Below, piece by piece: positions 44,490-57,629 of a stretch of 64,000 nucleotides of DNA. Each line of letters starts with the position of its first letter. Positions within the stretch are counted from its first letter, which is position 1. The notes under the pieces are model-generated. The model was not told the origin of the DNA. It made no database searches and saw nothing but the letters and a program-made list of their open reading frames with translations. The stretch is from Eumeta japonica (taxonomy: Eukaryota; Arthropoda; Insecta; Lepidoptera; Psychidae): assembly GCA_005406025.1 (NCBI GenBank), contig BGZK01001297.1, positions 1 to 64,000 on the forward strand. Reading direction: 5' to 3'. The translations under genes and the position numbers were made by a program.

Positions 44490-45475
44490 AAATTTCCACA
44501 TAGTACGATTTTCACATGTCTCTCTTGCCTCACTGACATCCATCAATCTTTTCATTTAAGCTCGTTGGTTTTGGATGCTTAAAATTTGGCCTTTTTATAA
44601 TATGCCACCAATATGGTCTGCATAAGATTTTCTAGGGTGAAGGGTCACCCTAGAAATCCTATGCCGACCTTTCCAACACACACATTCGCTCTATATATTT
44701 GTTTTGTCAGTCTGCTTTCATTCATCCCTTCCAGATCACCAAACCACCGCAACGTACCTCTTTCTACTCTAGTCACTACATCTTCCTTCAAACCACACCA
44801 CCCTCTAACATCACTGTTTCTATATTTATTTTTCCAAGACACTCCACACATACTACACAATGATCGCATCTCCACTGCATTGATCCTACTTTCATTTTTT
44901 TTTCTGCCATACCCAGCTTTCTCTACCATACATTAGCATAGAGATCAGGACCCCATTATGGATAGCCAAACACGCTTGTGGTGAGATGCTTTTGCTATTC
45001 ATAACAACGAGCAGAGCCCCATTCATTTTATTTCCCACATTCTCTGTCCTTTCGATATCTCTTTCATCTTTACCATCATTTGCAAACCGATTACCCAAGT
45101 ATACAAACTCTTTCGCTAGTTCGACTTTCTAACGTTCTATAAATATATCGCATTCAGCCGTGCTTTCGCGCCTTTTAAACACCATCGCCTTGTTCTTACC
45201 GACATTTACTTTCTCTTAACAGAATCATTCATTTTATTTACCTTGTCCTGCAGCCCGCATGCCGACGGTGCAAGGATTAGTTGGTCATCGGTGTACAGTA
45301 GGCATTTAACAGCCAACTCATCCATCCTTAGTCCAAACTCATACTCTTTTGAATCATACAGACAGCTATCCATGGATAGATTGAATATTCACGGTGAAGC
45401 TATTGAACCCATTTATTTGACGCCCCTGCGAATGTTCAATCAGTCAGTGTATGCGCCATTTATTCTGACGTAAAA
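44490..45475 (-). pseudogene. LINE reverse transcriptase C-terminal half, degraded
   Basis: The minus strand reads CLLYTDDQLILAPSACGLQ (the reverse transcriptase catalytic box in the form YTDD), KEFVYLGNRFANDGK, then GNKMNGALLVVMNSKSISP and NGVLISMLMYGRESWVWQKK. The C-terminus follows with RINAVEMRSLCSMCGVSWK and TRVERGTLRWFGDLEGMNES and decays into RAxMKRLMDVSEARETC near 44550. It is a common insect LINE. Several frameshifts are present and the 5' half is absent. A tail fragment of the same family is at 52960-53090. Confidence 0.8.
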
Positions 45476-47670
45476 GTAATATAAATATAATATAATATAA
45501 TATAAGTAAAAAAGATATAAATGCATGTTTTTCTTTTCTATGAGGTTCAAGGGTAGGCTCTAGGATTATAAAAATTTAGCTTATCCTGAAATATTTAAAC
45601 CAAAATATGGTGCTATTGTTCGATATGTTATGTTAAATTTATTAGTGCAATCATGTGCTATCTAATATGACTAACGATCAATTGAAATCCTGGAGCACTA
45701 GGTATTTTCATATACGCAATTTTAAATAATACACGCTTATAGTACAAGATGAGTTTCATTTGCTTTTCATGACGGTTCTCGAAGAGATCCAATGCATTAC
45801 CATAACCTTGTGAAATTAGTGTGAGAATTTTTATCATATCTAATCCACCTAAAAAAAAATCTTGTGAGCTAATTAAATTAGTCGCACTCCCTTTTATAAG
45901 TCTATTTTCTTTTACGATATACAGGATCATTATCATTTCTTTAGTCATTGTCACTTGCTGAATGCACCAAAGAGAGTTCGATTATATGAGAGAAGTGCAG
46001 GTTCTAGTCTGGATTAGGAGTGACGATAATAGAGCTAACCAATATTCCTGCAACTTTTATCCAAACAATGGAGGTGCTCAATATTTCTATAAATAGTTTC
46101 AAAATAAGTCTTAAAGGTAAATGTTATTGTTGCAGCTATTAAAAATTTTGATACAATAACAGAACCCACCATAATTAGTGCAATTGAATTGCAACATTAT
46201 ATAAACGAAATATCGAAATATATTTGCTTTTAATACGAATTTTTGTTAGGAAAACAAGTTTTGAAGAATAAACGACTCAAATAAATTGTAAAAGGAATAA
46301 AGAGTCCGATATGCAATGTTCATAACAATAAATTGCACTATTTCAAAAATCCGCTCAACATAGACCCATAATATCACTTTTTTTTCTTAAATCTTGTTTC
46401 TGATATGAAATAAAGAAATCATTAAAATGCAAGTTTAAATCATTTAATACACCGCTGACCTTTCTTAAACTATTTTACAAAATATATATTATGAAGTAAT
46501 CAGCATAAATAAATCGTCATAAATACTGTGACGAAAATTTCATCAACATTAAAATATGTTTGATGATTTAATTATGTAATATGGAGTGTTTAAAACAAAT
46601 CGAGAATGGTATATTATTAAATAAGCGATTTAAAAATCTCCTGACTGTGAAAGGCCATAATAAAAAAATAAGAATATATTTCATTACAACTTATAATTAT
46701 CTTGAAACCAAACCCACAAGAACAGTGATCGAGCTGCCAAACTGACCGTAATAAGAAAAATCACAGTATTAGAAGAGAAGTAAAATATATCCAATCAATA
46801 ACAAATCAAAGAAAGATATGAAATAAACTTACTCCATAATCTGCTTTAATTTTCTTATAATGGTATTAAGCGAAAAAAACAAGTTCGCCTTATAATGATT
46901 GTGCTTACGAGCAGTAAATTTAAATTTAGCTTTTAATGCTCAAGAGGAAGTTGTTGAGAGAAATTTCCCTTAAGTCTATTTTAGTTTCTACATGAACAGA
47001 GTAAATTACTAGTGATTTAATAGTCAAAGCTATTAACTCTATTCATATCTTAAATATTCTCTAACTTTTGTTACTTTTATTGATGACATTTTTCGGTATT
47101 TTTCTATTGTCTTTGTTTATAATTTAGATGAACTCTATTGTATTGTTTTATTTACTGTTTTTGCTTGATTATCCACTAGACGTCGTTTCAATTTATTTTA
47201 TAAATATTTTTTTAATACTACAATGGGCGTTCTATAAGTTCTCTACATTTTTTTACCCTCATAATGATGACTTGACATAAAAGGCTGTGATAGTCAATCT
47301 GACAAAAAAAACGCTCAAGCGATATTGAAAATTTTACACTTTTGAAATTTTGTTAGTACAATAAGCTAAAAAGTGACGATGTAAATTTCTTCACCTTTTG
47401 ATATGAGTTGAGATTCTATTTGATAAAAAATTTGAAGCCAACGAAAAATATACTTTTTATTGCATTCACTTATTTATTTATTAACAGAAATACTTGTTAT
47501 TTTGACATACAGTTAGTTTTTGATAAATTTACACGCTATCTATACTACTTTCAAAACATTCTTGAAAAGCATCAATGTAACAACACATCAAATTTAGTGT
47601 TCCTAGCCCCATAACATCCTTATAAAATATATATTGCTCTTTGTTTCAGACGCCGTCACTCCGGCGACCG
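45476..47670. other. AT-rich stretch with one unassigned open frame
   Basis: A minus frame at 45954-45658 (98 codons) includes GGLDMIKILTLISQGYGNAL after a TTTTTTTTTAG acceptor-like site. I do not recognise it. No other gene or element is visible, although GGGCGTTCTATAAG near 47225 resembles a mariner end. Confidence 0.3.
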
Positions 47671-50638
47671 TTACGAAGATAAGCGATAATTAAATGTAAT
47701 AGTGTAATTTAAATATATTACAAAAAACGCAAATTGCAGCAGCACAATGCAGTACGTGGCCATGAGGCCCAGCAGCCGCAGCGGCAGAGCGGCGTCCACG
47801 GTGAATAGACTGCACACGCGCATCTTGGACGAACTTACATCGCATAAACGTAGTATATTCTTGGTCGTCTTTCTAAACACACCTATAATCAAATTTATAG
47901 ATTCATAGTTAACAGCAATCGATGATATCACAAATATAGTACGAAAATTACAATGTCTATTTCTAAACAATACGACATTTTATTGTCAACACGTTGAAAC
48001 AGAACGATATAACATTACTAAAAACTGCGCTTGCGAACTAAAAATAAAACTACAAAATGATTCCCCTATGAAAAATGTCCGAGGATAGAATTCTATAAGC
48101 GTAAATACTCCCTCTCCCTTAATCACTGTCGGCACATTTGATGTGTGTTTAAATAGTTTTAATTTTTGGAATGAAATTTTCGAGGCACAAAAACTTGTTT
48201 GTTTATATCAAACGTGAAATGTTTACAGCATATTTATTATAGACAATTTGTGGACATTCTAGATGGTTATTCTATAAGTATAAAAACCGAGTGCAAGTGT
48301 AGACGATCGACTTTCATTTCTGCAATCAGTGCGGTCACAAGTCAAGTGCAATTAACGACACATATTCCAGCGGTTCTGTAGTAATTTACGGTGTCTCTAT
48401 GTTTCTCAATATACACCTTCTGCTTTTCTACGTGTTTTTTTAACTCAATGTTAATATTTCAACTCCCAATAGGGTCGTTACATAAAAATATAAAGGCAAA
48501 CATGATCGTCCTTTCGAATTTTCATAGAATGGTCGCATTATTTGTCATGTCATTCATTACTTGCTAAAACTAAATGCTAAGACTAAATTTTGAAAACTTA
48601 AGCTCAGAAAATGACGGTAGGCTTACGTTTTTAGCATTTAGACGATTAATATTTATGTCAAAATCCCTGTGAGTTATATAAAAAGTAAATGATAATTTGG
48701 AAAATGTTAAATGAATGTCTGTGAATTAGACGCTTCACATAAATACCTACTAAAAGATCTTAATTTGGTATTAAACCTTGTTTATTATTATATGATTGAA
48801 AATTTTATTTTCGTTTACTATGTAAAATTGTGAAGCAGATTAAACAATTTGTAACTCACGATACATTAGAGGGGGTTTCTTAGCGCGACCCGATTGTGGC
48901 AATGGCTTGAAGGCTAACAACATGAAAATCCTGTTCGTTTAGAAGAAAGTCAATAAACGTTATTTGATTAGAAACAGTTCTTACTCTCTTCAAGAGGTAA
49001 GTCCAAAACAACAGCGCAGTTACGTTTGATGTCATCTAGACGGCTGTAGAATCTCTCGCAGGCCACAGAGAACATGACGACCACAATGAAGTTCTTTATG
49101 TTAAATGCAACTGTCAAAATATATATAACTGATATATTCCCAAAAACTTCACTGATCTGAAAATGTGATGTAAGTAAAGTTTCTCCAAATGTACAATGTA
49201 CCTTTAATCTTAGAATTAATGAAAACAAATTAATTTTAAGATTTACAGTTAATAAATTAATACGCTTTACTAAAACATGATTAATGTACACGTTAAAGTC
49301 AAGTCTTACTTTTTTTTTTAATTTACTTATTTTGAATTATAGAAACATTAGAACACGAATTAATTATATGGAATACAAACAAAACTTCGCCCATGGCTCT
49401 GTCCGGACAAACATAAATTAACTCCCTTATCTGTATACATAAAAATCCCGATCTCACGTGACGAATACGTGATATACACAAGGATCACCGTCCTTGTGTA
49501 CGTCATTGACACTTAAATTTTATTTATGAATAAAAATCGGACTTGTTATTATTATTACACTATTATGTAAACTTTTGTTTGGTAGAAGAGTTCCACACTT
49601 CACATATTTATGTCACCAACAAGAATCGTTGACAAAACTACTTAGTATGCTAATTCATAGATAAGGCAGATCTATATTGGTGAACACTATTTTCTATAAT
49701 ACTTCTGCTCCTAAAGTTTTGCTAATCGGTAATATTACAAAAGTGTTCATTACTTTTGCGTTCTTCGTCCATTCTATCACTTTTTGCAATGTCACAAGAC
49801 TGGTAAAGAACGTCGATATAGTGTAGCTCAAAACCTAAAACATAATGAATATACACTTAAAATTACTGCAAAACAAAAACATTATGTTTATGTGACAAAG
49901 ATAACATACCGGATACTGCACCAAGTTACTGGATAGAGCGAAAGCTTCTACTGTCTCTTTGAAGATCTTGAACAAGTCCTTGAACGTGTTAATTGAGTTA
50001 TTTTCAACTAAGATGTACAATGGATCGTCAACGTAGGCAAAGATTAAATTGGAAAAACACCTCAATCTCGAAGAAAGAAATTCAACAATACAAGTGGCAT
50101 AGAGCACATCCAAATCAAAAATCATATTTAAAAATACTATTATATAAGTTAACCACGGCATACGATCTGTGTTTAAAGCTGTGACTAATATCCCCAACAC
50201 AAAAAGCAGTAGTATAAAAACTGTGGAAAACCAATTCCTAATAACAAAGTACGAGAGTCTTTGGACGCCGAAGGTTTTTAGTTTTCTGTCTACGTCTTGC
50301 ATTATGATTAAGAGCTTCACAGCTGATTCCGTTTGGACGATTATGCATGCACTTGATATAAAGCGAGCGAGAAGACTATGTATGTCGGATGTCAAAGGGC
50401 ATTCATTTCCTATCGTACAGGACATGGCCCAACTAGTGGCGAAGTAGGCGTAAGTGATAAAGCACAGCACAAACATTACGAATGCGCGATACGTCTTTGA
50501 GTTGGGAAGCACAAAGTTATCTTTGATGCTGCACTTGGAGGCGCACAGCATTTTTTGCGTCAAGCAGTAAGGCCTCAACATCTGTTGAAAATCTTCAGCT
50601 AGAGCGTTGTTTAGAAGATACTCGTTACTCTGTGACAT
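47671..50638 (-). CDS. Insect gustatory receptor, intact (GrB, 397 aa)
   Basis: Exons on the minus strand are 50638-49910, 49834-49754, 49156-48985 and 47882-47671, all GT-AG, phases 0, 0, 1 as in GrA and GrC. The total is 1194 nt including the stop. It starts MSQSNEYLLNNAL and keeps the FQQMLRPYCLTQ loop. Exon 3 has SVACERFYSRLDDIK. Exon 4 has LFTVDAALPLRLLGLM and the TM7 signature TYCIVLLQF. One extra T (six instead of five) just after QFAF reads past the stop used by its paralogs, adding about 17 residues (FVIYLNYTITFNYRLSS). The extension should not abolish the fold. It lies tail to tail with GrA, 11 kb away, and head to tail with GrC. A sequencing error in the T run is possible. Confidence 0.9.
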
Positions 50639-51139
50639 TTTTGTCTTACGCTTAGTGCTAACGGACGCTTACTAACCAAAAGCCGACATAAAAACTATGG
50701 AAAATTTATGCGTCAACAGCCCGATAAAAATACTTTACTGAATTAGTTTTCTAGGCTAATAATGATAATTACGGTGAAATATCATTATTTTATTTTCAAA
50801 GTGTCATCTATATCCACCAGGCAAGTGCGTATCGAATTACGCCCTGTATAGGGTTCCATAGTTGGCAGTCGCAATATGCGGACTTAGAAGGAGACTTTTT
50901 GCTTGATACTTATTAATTGAATTCGCGGTTTAAGGGTTAAGAAATTTTAAAAACGTAACCACATAGGACGGATGCTGGATGGCGTTTATACGAAATTTTG
51001 TTTTTCACTTCTTCAAATACGTTTTATAAGTTAGTCGACCATTACTCGTTAATTTATAAAGCCTGTAATACTATGATAATTTTCCTTTTTACTTCGTTAT
51101 ATAAATTTTATCACATGTCCAAAAGTAATCATTTACTTG
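50639..51139. other. Upstream region of GrB
   Basis: AT-rich DNA that should contain the GrB promoter. No element could be assigned. Confidence 0.35.
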
Positions 51140-52550
51140 TTTTTATTCTTGCTGTTTTTATTATAATAATCCATTATTATATCATATGCTTGTTTTTGAC
51201 TCTCAATTAATAATGGTTTGCTGTGTTGGATGTAAAGTCTCAATTCGTCGATATTATAATTTGTTTCTTTTAAAAATTCATTCTTCATTTAAGAGATTGA
51301 ATATCTAATTGTATTAATGTTTGATTAGATATTGCTAAACTTTTATCTTCTATCAATATGAAAGCTTTGTTAAAAATTTCTTCTTTATAATTAATCTCCA
51401 AGTCTGAGTTTTGTTACCGTAGTTCAACCAAGACGTTATCGCTCATACATTCTTTTTTTTTTTTATTTTAGCCATAGTCGATTTGGATTGTAAGGATTAC
51501 ATGTCGTTAATATAATGGCGAATAGCTCACGAGTTTAGTTTGTTGTTGCCGTTTGGGCTGCTTCATTCATATGATTATCGTTTTCTAGTAGCCCCAATCT
51601 TTGACATGCTTTGCGATATGTCTCACAAATGTAACCATTGACAGTTTTTAGATTTTCAAAACACGTTGGGCCACAAATAATGTGAAATAATAAACATAGA
51701 TAGTTTTTTGGGTGCACTTTGTAGACTCGTCCTATTGTGTTACTTTTTAACACTCCATCATGTCCGTCAACTGGCATTCCACGTTTTCTAGGCTTAGTGT
51801 TTCTGAGTAAAGTTAAGTCTTAGCAAATGGATCTTTCTGGCATAGTTCAAAAAAGGCTATTGAAGTTGTTCGTTTTGGTGGTTCCGTCGCAACTTTTTGT
51901 CCCGTTTCTGTAGTGAAAAATACATGTTGTCCATTTTATAAGTGAACGGATAAATGAAGAACCGGTGGATCCCGCTCGTGTATTGGAAAACCTAAAATTC
52001 GCTCAATCACTTGATTGGTATTAATGTAACGACCCACTCGATACTATCTCATCATGCTGATTTTCTTTGGTTACCGTAAGACAGCCATATCACTGCCTTC
52101 ATTAATATATTTGCATAAATACTTTATCGATTTAACAGAACTGCAGTATTCAACATTAATATGGGCATTAAACATTATAGATAAAAGTGGATTATATTGA
52201 ACCACACATTAATTGTTAACTTCAATTTCTTCATTGCCTCGTAAGTTATTTTTAGCCGTAAATCCACCTTGTTCTGGTGATCGATGTCTATATTTCGGAT
52301 ATCCGTCTTCGCCTGTCACTGTTTCGTTCAAAAATGGCTTCAGATAACGTTTCGTACATTTTCTGTGTACATGGACGAAGAACTTCTATTTAGTTCACCA
52401 CACGGGCCATGAAACATGTTTTTCTACTATTATACTATAAAGATCAAGATCTTCTTCCGCGTTTGGAAACTCAGCCTTGATGATATCGTGTATTTGATTC
52501 AGTTGAATTTTATTTTAAAACCAAATTAAGTTGTGATAATACGGCAGTCC
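51140..52550 (-). pseudogene. Helitron Rep-helicase remnant, second locus
   Basis: Minus-strand blocks in order: GGLPYYHNLIW near 52550, HGPCGELNRSS near 52410, GYPKYRHRSPEQGGFTAK near 52300, SIKYLCKYINEGSDMAVL near 52130 (frame broken), an IERILGFPIHERDP block near 51990, VDGHDGVLKSNTIGRVY (51777-51535), and IEDKSLAISNQTLIQL near 51340. This covers the part after the Rep nuclease up to the start of the helicase. Many stops and shifts are present. The Rep catalytic region, the helicase motifs and both ends are missing. It is the same broad family as the 18.5-21.5 kb copy. Confidence 0.75.
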
Positions 52551-52870
52551 TCCTTCCAATTGCAAAGGCTATTATACTGTATCTGAATATGTTAATGAAA
52601 AAACCCATGAGATCGAACTGCTCAACTATCAGGTTGCTTCATGTTATTACTAAGTGTTGTACTAAATTATTAATAATTCAATATTTTGTATCGATGGGTA
52701 GTAAAGAACAAACCTTGAGTTTCTTGCCCATTCTCCTCATGGTGAATCAGCATTTGGAATGGTTGGTAATTTTATATCGAAAACAGTTGTTTATAACGCA
52801 TTTCAAATGTAATTTCTATTATCTACAAAATAAAGATATATTTGATTTGATTTAAAAGTAGACTAACAAA
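52551..52870. other. Spacer between Helitron and LINE tail
   Basis: An open frame at 52589-52855 matches nothing I recognise. Confidence 0.25.
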
Positions 52871-52872
52871 AC

Positions 52873-53100
52873 ATGTCTGTAAGACGAATATGTGTGATGG
52901 AAAGGTCCGTAAATATTATCGTAGAAAAAAGTTTTGCATTTTACCAAATTTTAAAGCGTAATCTTAATCAGAGGCAAATCTTAGGCAACCGAAATCAAAG
53001 AGCTTGCATAAAACGGTTGAAGGATATCAGTGAAGCAAAAGAGATAAGCAAAGATCGTATCATTTGGTAATCTGTGAACTTTGTGTACTCTTGTAGGCGT
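52873..53100 (+). pseudogene. LINE C-terminal tail fragment
   Basis: The frame ends with NRNQRACIKRLKDISEAKEI and SKDRIIW, the same C-terminal motif (NQRAxMKRLMDVSEARE..KDRTMW) as the LINE at 44.5 kb. Upstream residues are less clear. It is probably a 5'-truncated LINE insertion. Confidence 0.6.
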
Positions 53101-55569
53101 GAATTTATTGTGATAAATATATATACATTTCGTTTATATTTTAGTTCCAAATATGTTTATTAATGTTTATATTTAGAACCATCATCAATTAAAAAATACT
53201 CTTCATCTTATATCTTATTTACCAAACAGTATCTGATAAAAAGTATTGTCAAACCATCACACGAACAAATTACGTAAATAAGGAATGAACGCCAGATGTC
53301 CAAATAATCTTTTAAATTTACTCACGCTATTTTATGCCATTCTCAATCACGAATGGCGTAAAATAGCACGCGGGGGAGAGGAATGTAGGGTCGGGGAGCG
53401 CTGAACCTGCGCATTGCAAAATTCGCAGACAGTTCAGAACGGAAGAGTTTCGTGCGTTGTACTGTATTTTACCGGCCAATAATAATACAAATATTTAATC
53501 ATACACGAATCAAGCCGAATATGTATATATATGTTAGGCATTATCTATTTTTATTACGATCAATAAGGCCTGCTGACATAATGTCACCGGCTAACTTATC
53601 ATCACATGTTAATGGTGCAAAGCAATAATGAAACTCGTTTTAATAATATCGTAATGGGAACATCGTCCATAATGATGTCACTTAAATTAGTAAATTTTAG
53701 TTCATTTGAAAATGTTTATAAAAGCCCCATAACCTTTGCATAATGTACAATGAGAATTAGAAAATATTGAAATTTCTCAATGTATTTTGTAGGCTGCTTC
53801 GCGAAGTATAATTTAGTTTAATATAATTTGATGTTGTATTATAATTTGTAATACCAACACTGGTATTACAAAATACCAAATGGTACAATAATGAGAATAC
53901 CGTATATGAATGTCGTTACGCTATTCGATTTGGTGTCCTTGAATTGAACTTCGATGGATGCAATGAATTCTTTCAAAATTTATACGTTGTTTGACCAAAA
54001 AACATGTATTGTTTTTGAACATTTAAAACTGGCAGTGACGGGAGTCAAATCGTTGGTGCATAGCTTTTTGATCGAAAGTACAAGTTCGATGCCCGACCAC
54101 ATGAGATACCATAAATTTTATCTCAACATATTATGCCGACGGTCTCAGATTCATCACCGCATTAGCGATGATAATCATCATGAGCTAACAATTTTTAATT
54201 AGCTAGCTAGCTAACAAATTATGGCACCATCCTCTGAATCAAACTTTGGTCTCTTAAGGTGGAGGCTATTTTGTACAAGGTTGATAGACATTCACTTGAT
54301 AAAGTCTCTGAATACCTATTCTGTTTTCACTGCTATCCAGTTGTAAAAACTAATGATGTGAAAACCGTGATAAGGTTTCCCATTCTAGTCACCACACTAT
54401 CTTTCTAGTTGCATCGCTTTTTTACTTTATAATTCCTACATCTATTTACACGAGACACCTGGTGCATACTGGAATGAACGAGAGCGATTGGAGCAGATGG
54501 AATTTGTTTGTTGCCATTGTTTACATTAATTAATGACTATATATTGAGTATTGTTAACTCTAACCTAATAATTTTGATAGATAAGTGATACTTACTTTAT
54601 GTCTGTCTTTTCTCGAGATTTGTTTGTCGCGTGTCGCACAATACATCATTTGTAAATTGATTATAAAAACATATAAAACAAAGATACATATCACCACGAC
54701 ATCATATATGCGTATGCTATAACAGTTTAGCGAATTTCGCTCATAAACAAAATAATGGAATAACATAATAAATTTTCTCTTAAAAAAACGAGTACCCACT
54801 CGTTTATATTAAAATACGTGCCCGTGGTACTTTAACGATGAGTGCAACAAACCGTCAAACAGTTAGTCGATATTTAATCTGAGTTGTTTGAATTTGACTC
54901 TTCAGAAAATCGTAAAAATGTAATATCTACATTTGAGTTAATCACTGTCAGCATTTTACTTTTGGATGCCTATGAAAATAGACAACTACAAATTGCTACT
55001 GATTATAAAAATAATGACATGTTTAATAACTTACTGCGCTTTAGTGACAAAATGATTGGAACAACATATCACACAATACGGAAATTGGAATCCTCCATCA
55101 TATTATAGAGATTACAATACATGGATTTTAGATGCTTTTCTTCTTAGTCGTCCCCAACAGCGTTATATGACATAACGCAAAATATTTGATACAAGAGTTT
55201 GTAAATAATCACTACGAATTCCTCGAAAACGGCATCAATGTCGCACACCCTGCATTATATGAACAAAGAAAAATATTTGAACATCTGTGACTACACAAGT
55301 GATATCTCGCTAAATGATACAACGGGCGGTGTTCCGGCGTCGAGAGCAGACAGCGTCGCGTGCAGGCGGCGAGGGCAATGGATCCTACAAGGTCATTGTA
55401 GTAGATCAATTAATAATCGCAACTAAACTACATGCTAGTTAAAAGGAAAAGCAATCTGTCGGATTGGCCCGATGAATTTACGCACAAAAGTTTGTACCAA
55501 TTGCACCGCCGAATATATATAGCTGAATACAAAAGCGTACTATACATATATATCTAATCGGGCTAGAGA

Positions 55570-55570
<1 letters not shown>
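53101..55570. other. AT-rich stretch with a GC-rich block, unassigned
   Basis: A hairpin at 53330-53364 (TTTTATGCCATTC / GAATGGCGTAAAA, one mismatch) is followed by a CG-rich block (53368-53480) unlike its surroundings. A perfect 16-bp palindrome TTAGCTAGCTAGCTAA lies at 54199-54214. Frames at 54884-55108 and around 55240-55420 are of unknown meaning; the latter lies in a GC-rich patch (GTGTTCCGGCGTCGAGAGC). Confidence 0.35.

Positions 55571-55572
<2 letters not shown>

Positions 55573-55648
<76 letters not shown>
55573..55648. repeat. (TA)n microsatellite
   Basis: About 38 uninterrupted TA dinucleotides. Confidence 0.95.
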
Positions 55649-55652
<4 letters not shown>

Positions 55653-57120
55653 TATAATGATGTATCAAAACAATAAAAGTATTTCTATTTGTATTTAGCT
55701 ACTAGTAACGCCATCTCTTGTGTAAAGTAAACACTGTATTGTATTATGTATATTTATGGTACAATGTCAACCATTAAAAAATAATTGTATGATTGTCTAT
55801 GCATACATTCTGAAATAAAACTAGTCTGTTAGCGACATTCACCTGTTTCATTATAATATTCTAAACTATCAATAGATACCGTCAGAAAATTTTACTTTAA
55901 CTATTAAACAATTCGAAAAGTTATGCGTCATATAAAGACCATACAGTCAGTCAAGTAATTTAGATCACATGAAATTATCACGATGACTGTTTGTCGATTG
56001 TTGTATGTTAGTGATGTAACTTTGTCTTGCTTATTAGGTGTTTTATCGTGTATATTAAACATTAAGAGGAAAATAAAACAATCTCTATTTTATGTATCTT
56101 TGTTGAACACACTTTTAAAAGGCAACATAACGAAAATAATTAGTAATAAAAAGAATGAAACATGTTCAATTCAAAACCAATTTAATTATTATAACAAACC
56201 ACTCAAACCACACCAGATATTAACTATAGAATGCATATTGAATACAAAAAACAATGTCCTCAAAGGACGAAAACAAAAACCAAACAACTCTAGAAAAATC
56301 AAATTTTTGTAAACAAAATAATTTAATTTCCTTTTATTCATTCCTAGAATAAATTAATGCAAATCGTTAAAAAATAGTATCACAGTACATAATCGCTTAT
56401 AAAAAGCATAAAAGTTAAACAATGAAATGCTAAAAATAACCCCAGTATTCGATCAATAATTACATCATCTGTAGAACACGTACGTCATATGTTAATAACC
56501 TCTATTATCGTAGCAACATGAAATGTAGACAACATGATATAATGATTGTGTTACTAAGAAGGTGTTACTAAGGATTGCTATTTCCCAATGCACTACATTA
56601 TCTGATTTCTTTCTAAAAAGTGAAGACACTCTAGCATCTCTTATCGAAACTAATTGAAAGTGACATTAATGTAAATGTGCTGCTGATTTAATCAAGAAAG
56701 TGTTAACAACAATGCCTCTTCTGTTAACTATCAATCCAAAATAAGGTGGTTCAACTAAATCTCGGTGTTATATCAAACTATAATTGGGACAATGGTTGCT
56801 GCTGTTGATGTCACTTTGACAATTTTCTGACTTTAATATATCGATGTTAGGCGGTAACATTTATGTGGTTTGTTATTACTCAAACTTTTAATAAAAACGC
56901 TTCGGTGGTCTTGATGGAATATATTTCTGCTAAAATTTATACGTTGTGCCTTCACTGTACTTGGAATCATTTAAATCAAGTATTAATTATTTTTATATTA
57001 GCGCTATCAAAAATCTATAATATTATTATTGGAATTAAGTTGCGAGTAATATTAAAAGATTAGTCATTAGGAAGTTATATCAAATTTGATCGTTTGATAT
57101 TACTTCGAAGGGATATAATT
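55649..57120. other. AT-rich stretch, unassigned
   Basis: A frame at 55983-56312 (109 codons) contains YYNKPLKPHQILTIECILN, vaguely like the Q-motif region of SF1 helicases. The likeness is too weak to name. No element is recognised. Confidence 0.3.
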
Positions 57121-57128
57121 ACATTACT

Positions 57129-57300
57129 TTGATTTATGCTTATTATCAAATCATCACGTTCACTTTTATTTGTGCTTATTATCAAATCGTCATGTTCACT
57201 TTAATTTGTGCTTATTACAAAACCGTCACCACTATGATTTGTGCTTATTATTTGAAAGACTTCTGTTGTAGGATAAGCACAAAACTATTGTTTTGTGCTT
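57129..57300. repeat. Short tandem repeat (about 35 bp x 4) ending in a perfect hairpin
   Basis: TTTGTGCTTATTA recurs about every 35 bases from 57135 to 57250. It is followed by an 11-bp perfect stem AAGCACAAAAC-TATT-GTTTTGTGCTT at 57275-57300 that contains the same core. Confidence 0.75.
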
Positions 57301-57625
57301 GCCCTACTAATTAAATATTACACACATAATTAAATATTATTATATTTAAATTTGTTTCCACGCATTGCTAATAGATAAGATTTTACTAGATCAATTTTGT
57401 CAGATATATCTATCAATCAAATATTTGATGTGTCCCGATGCATACCACTCATAAGTACCTTACTTATTTAATTTAAATAAAAGTCAATTTCACACCCCGT
57501 AATTTGACTTCCGGAACTAATCAAGAAAGTAATATCAGAGTTTATCATGACAGTATATATTAAATGCACAGCTAAACATTAGAGTTAGAACCAAAATCAT
57601 TAAAAAAGAGAGAAATCATTTGTTT
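57301..57625. other. AT-rich spacer
   Basis: Nothing is recognised. Confidence 0.4.
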
Positions 57626-57629
57626 GATG

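Noticed and set aside
47225..47245. Mariner terminal repeat GGGCGTTCTATAAG
   Set aside because: Single motif with no partner end or transposase nearby.
55983..56312. SF1 (Mov10/Armitage-like) helicase fragment
   Set aside because: Only a short PHQILTIECILN resemblance; no Walker A or later motifs.
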